Part shown: positions 45,973-54,785 of the stretch, one piece after another
How the letters are laid out: each line of letters starts with the position of its first letter
How positions within the stretch are numbered: position 1 is the first letter of the stretch
Assembly (NCBI GenBank): GCA_963821715.1
Contig: CAWGET010000005.1
Location: 156,948-220,947 of the forward strand
Reading direction: 5' to 3'
DNA: 64,000 nt
Source: CAWGET01 sp963821715
GTDB lineage: Bacteria; Bacteroidota; Ignavibacteria; Ignavibacteriales; Melioribacteraceae
Notes under the pieces: model-generated
Seen by the model: only the letters and a program-made list of their open reading frames with translations
Database searches by the model: none
Told to the model about the DNA's origin: nothing
Translations under genes and position numbers: made by a program

Positions 45973-46181
45973 CAACTCCGCCAGGAGTTGCATTTCAGTA
46001 GAAAAAATTTGAAAGAAGGATAACCAACTCCTTTAGGAGTTGCATTCAACCGGACAATAAATTTTCGAAATGATTAGTTAAGATCTAATTTATCCTAAAG
46101 GCAGGAAAATATAACTCCTACGGAGTTATGCATCTTTTCCCTTGAATGCAATTCTACTGAAATGTAATTCCTACGGAATTA
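45973..46181. repeat. Cluster of four REP-like palindromes in mirror arrangement
   Basis: Palindromes: CAACTCCGCCAGGAGTTG (45973-45990), CAACTCCTTTAGGAGTTG (46025-46042), TAACTCCTACGGAGTTA (46112-46128) and TAATTCCTACGGAATTA (46165-46181). Spacing is 52, 87 and 53 bp. Flanks also mirror each other: CATTTCAGTAGAA follows the first and TTCTACTGAAATG precedes the last. The whole unit could fold as one long hairpin, as REP doublets do. It overlaps the stop of the deacetylase gene. No RAYT transposase gene is in the window. Confidence 0.75.
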
Positions 46182-46955
46182 TTCTTGCGCTATTTCGGAA
46201 ACTGTGTAAGTATTCAATTTAAATTCGTGAATCATTGATATAAGATTTTTTAAATATCCTGTTTCTATTTGATAATTTTGAGCATCGGAATCGACAGGAC
46301 AATGCGCATATAAAACAATTATTTCATTATTATCGCCGGCGCGTTTAAGGGCATTTCTCAATTCATCCTTTTCAATTTTAAAATTTTTATCTATCCCGAG
46401 CGAAGAAAATATTTTTGATTCGCCTTTCCGGTAAAAGATTTCATCAACCTCATCTGCATTCTTAGTACGTGCGTATCGCTGCTCATCAGTTACATCTCTA
46501 AGCGCGGAAAAATATTTGAGTAAATATGTATCCAGAGAATCGCTGTTCATACCGTATGGATAGGAAAAAGATTTTGGTTGAATGCCGATAACCTTAAGAA
46601 ATTTTATGGAAGGTTCAATTTCGTTTTTATAATATTCCGTCAAAGTGTGGTCTTCTAAATATTCTACGGCATTAATATGGTTGTAGCCGTGGCTGCCAAC
46701 CTCGAATCCCTCGGCGTAAAGAGTTTGTAATTCTGCTAATTCGTCCGGCTCTAAGGTATGTATTTTTGTAACATAAAATGTAGCATTAATATCATTTTCT
46801 TTTAACAGGTTCGAGATCTCGAACCATTCGTCAACAAAAGTATCGTCGAATGTAATGCAGACACCGCCTTTTTCCGTTTCAATCGGCTTTACTAAATCGT
46901 CGCTGCAGCTTGCTATTAAAAGGAGGAGAAAAAATCCTATAAATGCCTTACTCAT
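46179..46955 (-). CDS. Polysaccharide deacetylase lipoprotein (NodB domain)
   Basis: The 258-aa protein has a lipoprotein signal (MSKAFIGFFLLLLIASCSD). The NodB homology domain follows: CITFDDTFVD contains the TFDD motif with catalytic Asp and metal Asp, SHGYNHINA supplies the two metal-binding His, and FSYPYGMNSD is motif 3. It would deacetylate N-acetylated cell-surface glycans such as peptidoglycan or poly-GlcNAc in the cell envelope. The stop codon lies within the last REP-like palindrome. Confidence 0.85.
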   Translation of the reverse strand: MSKAFIGFFLLLLIASCSDDLVKPIETEKGGVCITFDDTFVDEWFEISNLLKENDINATFYVTKIHTLEPDELAELQTLYAEGFEVGSHGYNHINAVEYLEDHTLTEYYKNEIEPSIKFLKVIGIQPKSFSYPYGMNSDSLDTYLLKYFSALRDVTDEQRYARTKNADEVDEIFYRKGESKIFSSLGIDKNFKIEKDELRNALKRAGDNNEIIVLYAHCPVDSDAQNYQIETGYLKNLISMIHEFKLNTYTVSEIAQE

Positions 46956-47138
46956 TTAAAGAACGCTCCCTGTATTTAACCTGTAATTTTTATTGATATT
47001 GTATTTTTACAATTATCATCGGAAAAATAATTTAAAATTTTATGTCGGGCAAGAATTAATCTATTTCTTTATAGTGATATCATTTCAGTCCAAAAAGATT
47101 CAAAATTGCTGGAATCGTATTATCGAAATATTAACCAT

Positions 47139-47356
47139 CTACTTTTCTTAGCGTAAGAAAAGTAGCAAAAGAAACATGCTCTGCAAAAGAATTCGCTAAA
47201 AAATCACTGCATTCCGCTAAGATAAATTAACTCGGTCTCCCGCAAAATATTTTTAACATAAAGAATGCGGTAGACCTCAAACAGAATTTATCTTTTAACG
47301 TTTCATTCCGTGATTTTTCTTCACCTGCCTGACTGCGGGCAGGCGCAATTCTTTTG
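47139..47356. repeat. Perfect hairpin plus nested inverted-repeat element
   Basis: CTACTTTTCTTA-GCG-TAAGAAAAGTAG (47139-47165) is a perfect 12-bp hairpin. Next to it are four nested arm pairs. CAAAAGAATT (47184) pairs with AATTCTTTTG (47347); AAAAATCAC (47199) with GTGATTTTT (47310). AAGATAAATT (47219) pairs with AATTTATCTT (47285), and GGTCTCCCGCA (47234) with TGCGGTAGACC (47266, one mismatch). A CCTGCC/GGCAGG hairpin sits at 47324-47343. The 607-nt gap 46956-47562 contains no gene. Confidence 0.75.
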
Positions 47357-47562
47357 AGGAGCGAAAAACAAATATCAGTAAAAAATTTAATTCAAAAACC
47401 TTTTCTTCACCTTAAATTAAACTGAAAATCAATTATCTTTATTCTTAAAATTAATTTGGACAATAAAGAGTGATATTTCTGCATTCAAATTTTTTCTGAA
47501 ATAATTTCCCGAAATTTATATATTAAACGATTCACGAGGGCGCTAAAAAATCAGGGAAATTC

Positions 47563-49089
47563 ATGGTAGCTGAACTGCACTGTCATACATCGGAATACTC
47601 CGCCTGCAGCCACGTAAACGCTGTTGAACTAATTAACAGGGCTTACGAATTGGGAATGCAGGCAATTATAATAACTGATCATCATTATCAATGGAGCGAT
47701 AAGGACTTAATAGAGATAAAAAAGAAGGCGGGTGTGCCGAACATTTTTCACGTACTCGCGGGGCAGGAATTTAAGACTTCGAATTTTGGAGATGTTCTTG
47801 TTTACGGAGTAAAAGAAACCATCGAGAAACAGGAACTTTCATTAGAAGATCTGAGAAAAAAATATCCGCAGGCGGCAATTATTTGGGCGCATCCTTATCG
47901 TCATAATAAAATTCCGAGAAAAGAAAAACTGCTTCACCCGTCTTTGGACGGAATTGAAATCTTTAGTTCGAACTATACTGTTTCCGAATCCGCAAGAGCA
48001 TTGAAAGACTGGCATGAATTAAAATATACAGCCATTGCCGGAACGGATACGCACGCTTTGAGTTACACAGGATCTTACCCGACTATTTTCGATCATCCTT
48101 TTGATTCTATTGAAGGATTGGTTAACGAATTAAAATCGGGTAGATGCAGACCGTACTTCAAGGAAATTCCGAGAACGGGAACGACCGGTACAAAAATAAC
48201 GGAGGTCTCTATTGGTCCAAAATCTTCGTCATCAAGAAATAAAATTATTTTAAAATCTTATGACGATATAAATTCATGGCAGGAAGGGGAACGGACTTAT
48301 CAGGTAGTAAATGAAATTCGTAAAAAAGGATTTTATGACGGAAAGTTCAGGATCCCTAAACCGTTAGATAAAGACCGCGGCAATTTGTCATTGATGGAAG
48401 AACACATTTCCGGCGAAACGCTTTACGATAAACTATTGAAAGCCGAACCGGACGACGCCAAAAAATATATGCGTTTGGCCGCGGCCTGGCTGGCAAAATT
48501 TCATAATTTAAAACTAAAAATTACGCCGGATGACGAATACCTTAACATAGAAAAAGATAGACTGGATTATTACTTGAGCGGATTACGCGAAGTTGATCAT
48601 CCGCATACTAAACGTGTTGAACAAATCGGGACTGAAGTTTGGAAAAACGAAAAAAGAATTTTTGAATCGACGCCGGAAATTTTAATTCAGAGTCACGGCG
48701 ATTTTCATCTTAAAAATATTTTTATTGGGGAAGACAAAGAGAGCGGCGAAGAATACGCGGCGGCAATCGATTTCGATAGTTCGTATCAGCTCCCGCGCGC
48801 TTTTGACGTCGGCTCTTTCGCGGCGCAGTTTAAAAATATGTTTTTTGATCATCCTGAAGTTCGGCGAAAAGCTCCGCTCGAAATTTTTATAAGAGAATAT
48901 ATTCAGGCATCGGAAAATTTGAATAACGATTTTGACGCGCAGGTAAATCTTTATAAAGCGAGAACAAATCTTAGCATTATTTATTATCTTGTAAAAGTAG
49001 GCAAAGGTGACAGCGAAAATCTGTGGACGATTTTGGTAGATTCCGAAAAGAGTCTGGCGCAAATGGCTTTCATCAAAGCCAATAAATAA
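47563..49089 (+). CDS. PHP-domain phosphoesterase fused to an APH-type kinase domain
   Basis: The 508-aa fusion has an N-terminal PHP metallophosphoesterase domain (residues 1-205): ELHCHTSEYSACSH (H-x-H), IITDHHYQW, WAHPYRHN and IAGTDTHALSYTG hold the metal ligands. Residues about 215-500 are an aminoglycoside-phosphotransferase-type kinase fold, with the ATP-lysine in KIILKSY, the catalytic HGDFHLKNIF and the metal-binding IDFDSSYQLPRAFDVGSFA. The combination of a hydrolase and a small-molecule kinase in one chain suggests sequential phosphate chemistry on one substrate, which is not known. The beta-CASP nuclease gene starts 34 nt downstream. Confidence 0.85.
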   Translation: MVAELHCHTSEYSACSHVNAVELINRAYELGMQAIIITDHHYQWSDKDLIEIKKKAGVPNIFHVLAGQEFKTSNFGDVLVYGVKETIEKQELSLEDLRKKYPQAAIIWAHPYRHNKIPRKEKLLHPSLDGIEIFSSNYTVSESARALKDWHELKYTAIAGTDTHALSYTGSYPTIFDHPFDSIEGLVNELKSGRCRPYFKEIPRTGTTGTKITEVSIGPKSSSSRNKIILKSYDDINSWQEGERTYQVVNEIRKKGFYDGKFRIPKPLDKDRGNLSLMEEHISGETLYDKLLKAEPDDAKKYMRLAAAWLAKFHNLKLKITPDDEYLNIEKDRLDYYLSGLREVDHPHTKRVEQIGTEVWKNEKRIFESTPEILIQSHGDFHLKNIFIGEDKESGEEYAAAIDFDSSYQLPRAFDVGSFAAQFKNMFFDHPEVRRKAPLEIFIREYIQASENLNNDFDAQVNLYKARTNLSIIYYLVKVGKGDSENLWTILVDSEKSLAQMAFIKANK

Positions 49090-49123
49090 AGGGCTTCCCT
49101 TCAAAAAAATAAAAGGTGAATAA

Positions 49124-50525
49124 TTGGAACTACAATTTATGGGAGCCGCGCAAACGGTTACTGGTTCGCGGCATCTGGTATCGGTCAACGGAAAGAAAAT
49201 TATTACTGGAGTGCGGGCTATTCCAGGGCAGAAGGAAAGATACATACGAAAAGAACTTAAATTTCCGTTTCGATCCTTTAGAAATTGACGCGATGATCCT
49301 GTCGCACGCTCACATAGATCACAGCGGGAACATTCCCAATCTTGTTAAGCAGGGGTTTAAGGGGCCGATTTACGCCACGGTCGCAACGGTTGATCTTTGT
49401 CAACTTATGCTTCGCGATTCGGCTTATCTCCAGGAAAAAGATATTTCCTGGATAAATAAAAAGAAAGAGAAACGCGGCGAAGAGCTTATCGAACCGCTTT
49501 ATACAATTGACGATGCCGAAAAAGCGATGCAGCATTTTATCGGGCTGCAATACGATAAACCGATGGAAGTATTCCCCGGAGTAATTTTAACTTTTAGAGA
49601 CGCCGGGCATATTCTGGGATCGGCGGGAGTTTTGCTTGAAATAAATGAAGACGGGAAAAAAAGACGTTTAGGATTTACCGGGGATATAGGCCGTAATGAA
49701 ATGCCGGTTTTGCGAAATCCCAACGTTTTAAGGGATCTTGATGTTTTAATTATTGAGAGTACTTACGGAAACAGACTTCATCCGGTTGAAGACGAAGTGG
49801 AAGAAGAACTGGCAGAAAAGGTAAGAGCTATAATAAAATCGGGCGGTAAATTAATAATACCGGCGTTTGCAGTAGGCCGTACACAATTGATAGTTTATAT
49901 GCTGCACAAATTATTTGATCAAAACAGGATTCCCAACATACCGGTATTTATCGACAGTCCTTTGGCTACAAACGTTACGGAAGTCTTCCGTCAACATCCC
50001 GAGTGTTTCGATAGGGAAATGTACCGAATTTATCTTCAGGATGAAAAAGATCCTTTCGGATTTGGGCGGGCGACTTTTATACGCAAAACCGAAAGATCTA
50101 AAGAGTTGAACAATTATGATAAACCTTGCGTTATTGTCTCAGCGTCAGGAATGGCAGAAGGCGGAAGGATTCTTCATCATTTAAGAAATAATATTGAAGA
50201 TCCGAAAAATATGATCCTGTTTGTAGGTTACGCCGCGCAGCATACTTTAGCGCGTAGAATTATGGACGGGAATAAAGTGATTAAAATATTCGGAGAGGAA
50301 TTTAACGTAGCTGCCCGAGTAGAGAAGATGGACTACTTTAGCGGACATGCCGATAAAAGAGAGCTGCTGGAATATGTGAAGTATAACAAACCGGAAAAGC
50401 TTAAAAATATTTTTCTTGTGCACGGTGAAGACGAGCAGGCTCTTCCGTTGAAAAATGAAATTGAAACGTCGGGATATGAAAATGTTTACTTCCCCGAACC
50501 CGGCGAGAAATTCGAAATAAAATAA
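49124..50525 (+). CDS. Beta-CASP metallo-beta-lactamase RNA nuclease-like protein, frameshift near 49195
   Basis: MBL-fold beta-CASP protein of about 467 aa, like archaeal and bacterial CPSF-type RNases. The true N terminus is in a different frame: from TTG at 49124 it reads MELQFMGAAQTVTGSRHLV. It joins LLLECGLFQGRRKD around 49190-49200 in an A-rich stretch. Motif 2 is SHAHIDHSGNIP, motif 3 DAGHILGSAG, motif 4 FTGDIG. The beta-CASP motifs are EST YGNRLHP, IPAFAVGRTQ, VSASGMAEGG and FSGHADKRELL. It probably cleaves or trims RNA. A one-base sequencing indel is the simplest explanation of the break. Confidence 0.85.
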
Positions 50526-50537
50526 AAGGAGAATGAA

Positions 50538-51095
50538 ATGGGAAGTTTTATAGATGACTTTTTACAGAGCAAAGGAACTGAGATTACAGCTCAAATATCT
50601 GATAAACTCGGAATTGATTCTGAAAAAGTAAGCGGAATGCTCCCGAACATCGTCCCGATGATTTTGGGCGGATTAAAAAAAGAGAAGGATAATAAAGGGG
50701 GAGCCGAACGCGTCGATCATATTTTAAATAAACACGGGAATAAGGAAGACGCGGAAAACATAGGCGGAGTTGTGCAGTCGGTAAAACAAAAAGATAACAC
50801 CGATCCCGGTTTAGGCGGATTACTTGGAGATTCAGGATTCAAAGCCGCAGATTTTCTCGGAGAAAAATTCGGGTTGAGCAAAGAGCTCACTTCTCAGATC
50901 ATTCCGATGGTTGCACCGATAGTTCTCGGATTTCTGAAAAAGAAACGCGACGACGATGGTTTGGGTACAAGCGGAATAGCTTCGATTATTGACAGGGACG
51001 GTGACGGCAGTATACTTGACGACATAGGCGGATTTTTATCTAAAGGATTGGGAAATTCGGATCTTGGTAAAAGTTTGGGCGGATTATTTAAATAG
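50538..51095 (+). CDS. DUF937-family protein
   Basis: The 185-aa cytoplasmic protein has two related halves. FLQSKGTEITAQISDKLGID with MLPNIVPMILGGLKKEK is matched by FLGEKFGLSKELTSQIIPMV with PIVLGFLKKKRDDDG. This arrangement of amphipathic helices and the glycine-rich end (GGFLSKGLGNSDLGKSLGGL) fits DUF937/YidB-like proteins, whose function is unknown. AAAAGGAGAATGAA precedes the ATG, 12 nt after the nuclease stop, so it is probably co-transcribed with it. Confidence 0.8.
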   Translation: MGSFIDDFLQSKGTEITAQISDKLGIDSEKVSGMLPNIVPMILGGLKKEKDNKGGAERVDHILNKHGNKEDAENIGGVVQSVKQKDNTDPGLGGLLGDSGFKAADFLGEKFGLSKELTSQIIPMVAPIVLGFLKKKRDDDGLGTSGIASIIDRDGDGSILDDIGGFLSKGLGNSDLGKSLGGLFK

Positions 51096-51153
51096 TGAAA
51101 TGTGAAACGTGAGAGGTCAAATGTCAAACGGAGAAAAATATTAGGCTAAAGCC
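51095..51153. repeat. Degenerate 7-bp tandem repeat plus REP-like palindrome
   Basis: Contiguous units GTGAAAT, GTGAAAC, GTGAGAG, GTCAAAT and GTCAAAC occupy 51095-51129, beginning at the DUF937 stop. GGCTAAAGCC at 51144-51153 is the complement of the palindrome at 16751. Confidence 0.65.
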
Positions 51154-51252
51154 CAGAACGTTTTCTAATTTGGTTTTCCGCGAGTTTCAATTCGCAGCAA
51201 CTATTTAACGTTGCGATACTTTATCAATCTCAGAACCCATCGGTCTAGCAAC

Positions 51253-51287
51253 TTACTTGTTACGATTCACAATTTACGGATCACCAC
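51253..51287. repeat. Degenerate 7-bp tandem repeat (five units)
   Basis: Contiguous TTACTTG, TTACGAT, TCACAAT, TTACGGA and TCACCAC end at the stop codon of the Nudix gene (minus strand). Confidence 0.55.
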
Positions 51288-51814
51288 TAATGGTTCTTAA
51301 AGTAAAATATTCCGCAAATTGTTTTTGCGTCGCAAATTTCGCCGGAGTTAATTTTCTCTTCAACTTCTTCCAAACTAAATTCGAAGACTTCCATTCCCTC
51401 TTCGCCTTCTTCCCGGGAATGATTTCCGTCTTCAAGCTCTTCGGCAAGATAAATGTGAAGTATTTCCGAGCAGAATCCGGGAGTTGTGAATATTTTTCCG
51501 AGCTTTAAAAATTTCTCCGTCCGGTATCCGGTTTCTTCGGTCAATTCTCTTTTAGCGCATTCAAGCGGCGCTTCATTTTCTTCAAGCTTTCCCGCCGGAA
51601 GTTCGAGCAGACTTTTATCGAATGGATAGCGGTATTGCTTAACCATAACAATTTTATTTTCTTTGGTAACCGGAACAACAACAGCGCCGCCCGGATGAAG
51701 CGCAACTTCTCTTACGCCGCCGTTACCGCTTTTATCATATTCAATTTTATCCACCTGAACGTCAAATACTTTTCCTCGGAAAACTATGTCGCTGGACTTC
51801 ACTTTGAAATTCAT
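51287..51814 (-). CDS. Nudix hydrolase, ADP-ribose pyrophosphatase-like
   Basis: The 175-aa protein has the Nudix box GKLEENEAPLECAKRELTEETGY, matching GX5EX7REUXEEXGU; 20 residues suffice (EENEAPLECAKRELTEETGY). KQYRYPFDKSLLELPAGKLE just before it is typical of the ADP-ribose pyrophosphatase branch, which hydrolyses ADP-ribose or related nucleoside diphosphates. Its ATG overlaps the stop of the upstream YihY gene by 4 nt, so the two are translationally coupled. Confidence 0.9.
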   Translation of the reverse strand: MNFKVKSSDIVFRGKVFDVQVDKIEYDKSGNGGVREVALHPGGAVVVPVTKENKIVMVKQYRYPFDKSLLELPAGKLEENEAPLECAKRELTEETGYRTEKFLKLGKIFTTPGFCSEILHIYLAEELEDGNHSREEGEEGMEVFEFSLEEVEEKINSGEICDAKTICGIFYFKNH

Positions 51815-52734
51815 TCAATTCCTCCTTCTTTACAATCTTCTACTTTTTCCGCGTTCGAGGACGGGACAATTCCTCTGCCGTATCGTACGGTTAAAACATA
51901 AGCAAACTCGGCTCCGAAAAAAACTATCTGGGCGGAATAGTAAATCCAAATTAGTAAAATGGCAAGGGAACCGGCAGCGCCGTAAGTTGACGCGTAACTG
52001 CTCGCGCCTAAATATAATCCGATTAAATATTTTCCTAGAACAAATAACAGAGTTGTTATTAACCCGCCGCGCCAAACATCCCGCCAGGCAAGGTGAACGT
52101 CCGGCAGAACTTTATAGATCATTGTGAACATCACAAAAATTACACCAAAGGAGATGAGGATATTGGAAATTTCCAAAATATAAAACGGGATAGTAAAATA
52201 AGAGGAAAGGAAATTTTTTAATCCAGTTAACAAGGCGCTTACCATTAAGGAAACTAAAAGGATAAAACCGAATCCGACAACCATTCCGAAAGAGATGAGT
52301 CTTTCGCGAAGAGTCTGCTTAATTACATTGCCGGTTTTCCTTCTTACCCGCCAAATTTTATTTAAAGAATCCTGCAGTTCTACAAAAACCGCTGTCGACG
52401 CAATTACCAAAGTCACCACGCTGATGATAGTTGCGATAACATCGGATGATCCTTCGCTTGCGTTCTTAATTGCGGTCTGAACTATTTTCGCTCCTTCTTC
52501 TCCTACCAATCCATTTATCTGATTAACAATTTCTCCCTGCGCCGCTTCATTGCCGAAAACCATTCCGGCCAGAGCGATTGCAATGATAAGGAGCGGCGCC
52601 AAAGAAAATATTGTATAGAATGAAAGAGCGGCGCCAAGTTTCGGCGCCTTATCTTGCGACCATTTATCGCCAACATCATAAAAAAGTTTGCCGATGTTTT
52701 TTATATTCTCTTTTATGGAATTATTTTGTGCCAT
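51811..52734 (-). CDS. YihY/BrkB-family inner-membrane protein
   Basis: The 307-aa protein has about six transmembrane helices. Family signatures are KAPKLGAALSFYTIFSLAPL near residue 30, the VELQDSLNKIWRVRRKTGNV loop and YGAAGSLAILLIWIYYSAQI near residue 265. It was once called RNase BN, which was a misassignment; the function is probably transport or envelope-related. The acidic C-terminal tail ends in CKEGGIE. The S9 peptidase gene ends 11 nt upstream on the same strand. Confidence 0.9.
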   Translation of the reverse strand: MAQNNSIKENIKNIGKLFYDVGDKWSQDKAPKLGAALSFYTIFSLAPLLIIAIALAGMVFGNEAAQGEIVNQINGLVGEEGAKIVQTAIKNASEGSSDVIATIISVVTLVIASTAVFVELQDSLNKIWRVRRKTGNVIKQTLRERLISFGMVVGFGFILLVSLMVSALLTGLKNFLSSYFTIPFYILEISNILISFGVIFVMFTMIYKVLPDVHLAWRDVWRGGLITTLLFVLGKYLIGLYLGASSYASTYGAAGSLAILLIWIYYSAQIVFFGAEFAYVLTVRYGRGIVPSSNAEKVEDCKEGGIE

Positions 52735-52745
52735 AAAAGAAACTA

Positions 52746-54785
52746 CTAATTAACTTTATATTTATCAAACCAGTCAAAAATAGTATTCCACCAGAGCCGG
52801 GCATTTTTTGGTTTCGTAACAAAATGATATTCATCCGGGAAATATAGAAGTTTACTATCTATTCCTCTTCGCTGTAAAGTTGTAAATAATTCAAATGCCT
52901 GACCTTCCGGCACTCGGAAATCATTCGCACCCTGAACTACAAGCATTGGAGTTTCGATTTTGTCGGCAAAATAATGCGGCGACCATTTTTGATACAATTC
53001 TCTATTTTCCCAAGGCGCGCCGCCGAATTCCCACTCCGGGAACCAGAGCTCTTCGGTAACGCCGTACATACTTTCAAGATTATAAACTCCGGCGTGCGAA
53101 ACTAAAGCATTAAATTCAGTATTGTGCCCGGCAATCCAATTAATCATATATCCGCCGTAAGAAGCTCCAGCGGCAAAAGTATTGGCTGTATCTATGTAAT
53201 CGAAATTATTAAGCGCGTAATTGTAAGCGTTCATTAAATCGGTATAAACTTTTCCGCCCCAGTCCTGCGAAATTTCGTCGGTAAATTTTTGTCCGTAACC
53301 AACGCTTCCGCGCGGATTAGGCGCGACTACAACGTAACCTTTTGAAGCGAACATCTGCGTATTCCATCTGTAATGGAAATCGTCTGTCCAATGTCCCTGC
53401 GGTCCGCCGTGGATCAAAAATATTAAAGGATATTTTTTTGTTGAATCGAAGTGAGACGGTTTTATCAATAACGACTGAACCTTTGCTCCTTCGGCGCCCT
53501 CGCTCCAAAATGTTTCTGTGTTGTTCATATCAATATTTGAAAGGAGCTTTTCATTCACTTTAGTGATCCTCTTCAAGTTTTCGCCGTCAACTCCTATCGC
53601 AAAAATTTCCGAGGGCATAGTCGATTTTTGGTTTAAGAAGAATAGTGTTTTACCGTTGCCTGCAATAACCAAATTTTTAGAAACTACTTCTTTTTTGATG
53701 ATAGAATTATTGCCGGTTTCAAGGTCAATTTTATAGATTGAATTATACACTTCATTAGGAGCGTTGTAATAAATTGTTTTTGAGTCCGGTGCCCAAACTA
53801 CTTCGTCAATTTTAAGATCGATTTCCTTTGTAAGATTCCTAACTGATTTTTTCTCACGATCATAAATCATTAAGGAATATTTATCGGCTTCAAATCCGGC
53901 TCTTTCCATCGAGCGGAAAGTGATATATTTTCCGTTCGGCGAATAAACCGGCTGATTGTCATTCCCTTTACTTTCTGAAATTTTTGCGTGGTTTATTTCG
54001 GCTTCTTTCGGAAGACTATCAATCTGTGCAGTAAAGACTTCGTTGTTTGTGCTCGCCGCAATCATCGTATCTTTATTTGCCGCGAAAGCCGTCTGCATCC
54101 CGTCCGGCGAAATATCATAATCGTGCGAACTGCCCAAAGCCAGAGGCGGAACGTCGTATTCGGCGTTTATAGTCAAATCAAATCTTTCGTTAGTTTTCAA
54201 ATCTTTCAAAAACAGATGGCTCCGTTTATTACCGCGCCATTCATTCCAATGGCGGAACATCAGTTCATCAAAAATTTTTGCTTTTACTTCATCGTTTTCT
54301 TTTTGTTTATCTTTATTTTCGTTGCACTCGTCTGTTGTACAATCAGGGTAAACTTTGGAAACAAAAAGAAATCTGCTGCCGCTCTCATCAAACCTTACTC
54401 CCGAAGCTCCGGTATAAATATTTGTTAATTGTTTCTCATTGGAGCCGTCGAGTTCGCTTATCCAAATTTGATTGTTGTAAAGATAAGAAAGCCTTCCGTC
54501 CGGCGAAAATATCGGTTCGGAAAGATCTTTTTCCGCGTCTCTGAATTTTCTCAGATCAGATCCTTCGCTGTTAACCAACCATATAGACGTTGTACCGGAA
54601 TTCTTTTCCATATCGTATTCCGTAATAGTAAATGCTAAATTTTTACCGTCGGGTGAAAGATCAAAACTCCCGATTCTTTTCATCGACCAAAGATCTTCTA
54701 TGGTCATTGCTCTTTTTTCCTGCGCCATAATTACCATTGTTGTTATTAGGATTAGTGAAAAGATTACTAAGATTTGTTTCATCAT
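52746..54785 (-). CDS. S9-family (prolyl oligopeptidase-type) peptidase, exported
   Basis: The 679-aa serine peptidase has a signal peptide (MMKQILVIFSLILITTMVIMAQ, either Met). Residues 25-400 form a WD40/TolB-like propeller with repeats such as FDLSPDGKNLAFTI, PIFSPDGRLSYL and PVYSPNGKYITF. The alpha/beta hydrolase domain has the nucleophile in AAGASYGGYM, the Asp in VVQGANDFRVP and the His in PDEYHFV. It likely cleaves short peptides in the periplasm in amino-acid scavenging. It heads a minus-strand operon with YihY and Nudix genes. Confidence 0.92.
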   Translation of the reverse strand: MMKQILVIFSLILITTMVIMAQEKRAMTIEDLWSMKRIGSFDLSPDGKNLAFTITEYDMEKNSGTTSIWLVNSEGSDLRKFRDAEKDLSEPIFSPDGRLSYLYNNQIWISELDGSNEKQLTNIYTGASGVRFDESGSRFLFVSKVYPDCTTDECNENKDKQKENDEVKAKIFDELMFRHWNEWRGNKRSHLFLKDLKTNERFDLTINAEYDVPPLALGSSHDYDISPDGMQTAFAANKDTMIAASTNNEVFTAQIDSLPKEAEINHAKISESKGNDNQPVYSPNGKYITFRSMERAGFEADKYSLMIYDREKKSVRNLTKEIDLKIDEVVWAPDSKTIYYNAPNEVYNSIYKIDLETGNNSIIKKEVVSKNLVIAGNGKTLFFLNQKSTMPSEIFAIGVDGENLKRITKVNEKLLSNIDMNNTETFWSEGAEGAKVQSLLIKPSHFDSTKKYPLIFLIHGGPQGHWTDDFHYRWNTQMFASKGYVVVAPNPRGSVGYGQKFTDEISQDWGGKVYTDLMNAYNYALNNFDYIDTANTFAAGASYGGYMINWIAGHNTEFNALVSHAGVYNLESMYGVTEELWFPEWEFGGAPWENRELYQKWSPHYFADKIETPMLVVQGANDFRVPEGQAFELFTTLQRRGIDSKLLYFPDEYHFVTKPKNARLWWNTIFDWFDKYKVN

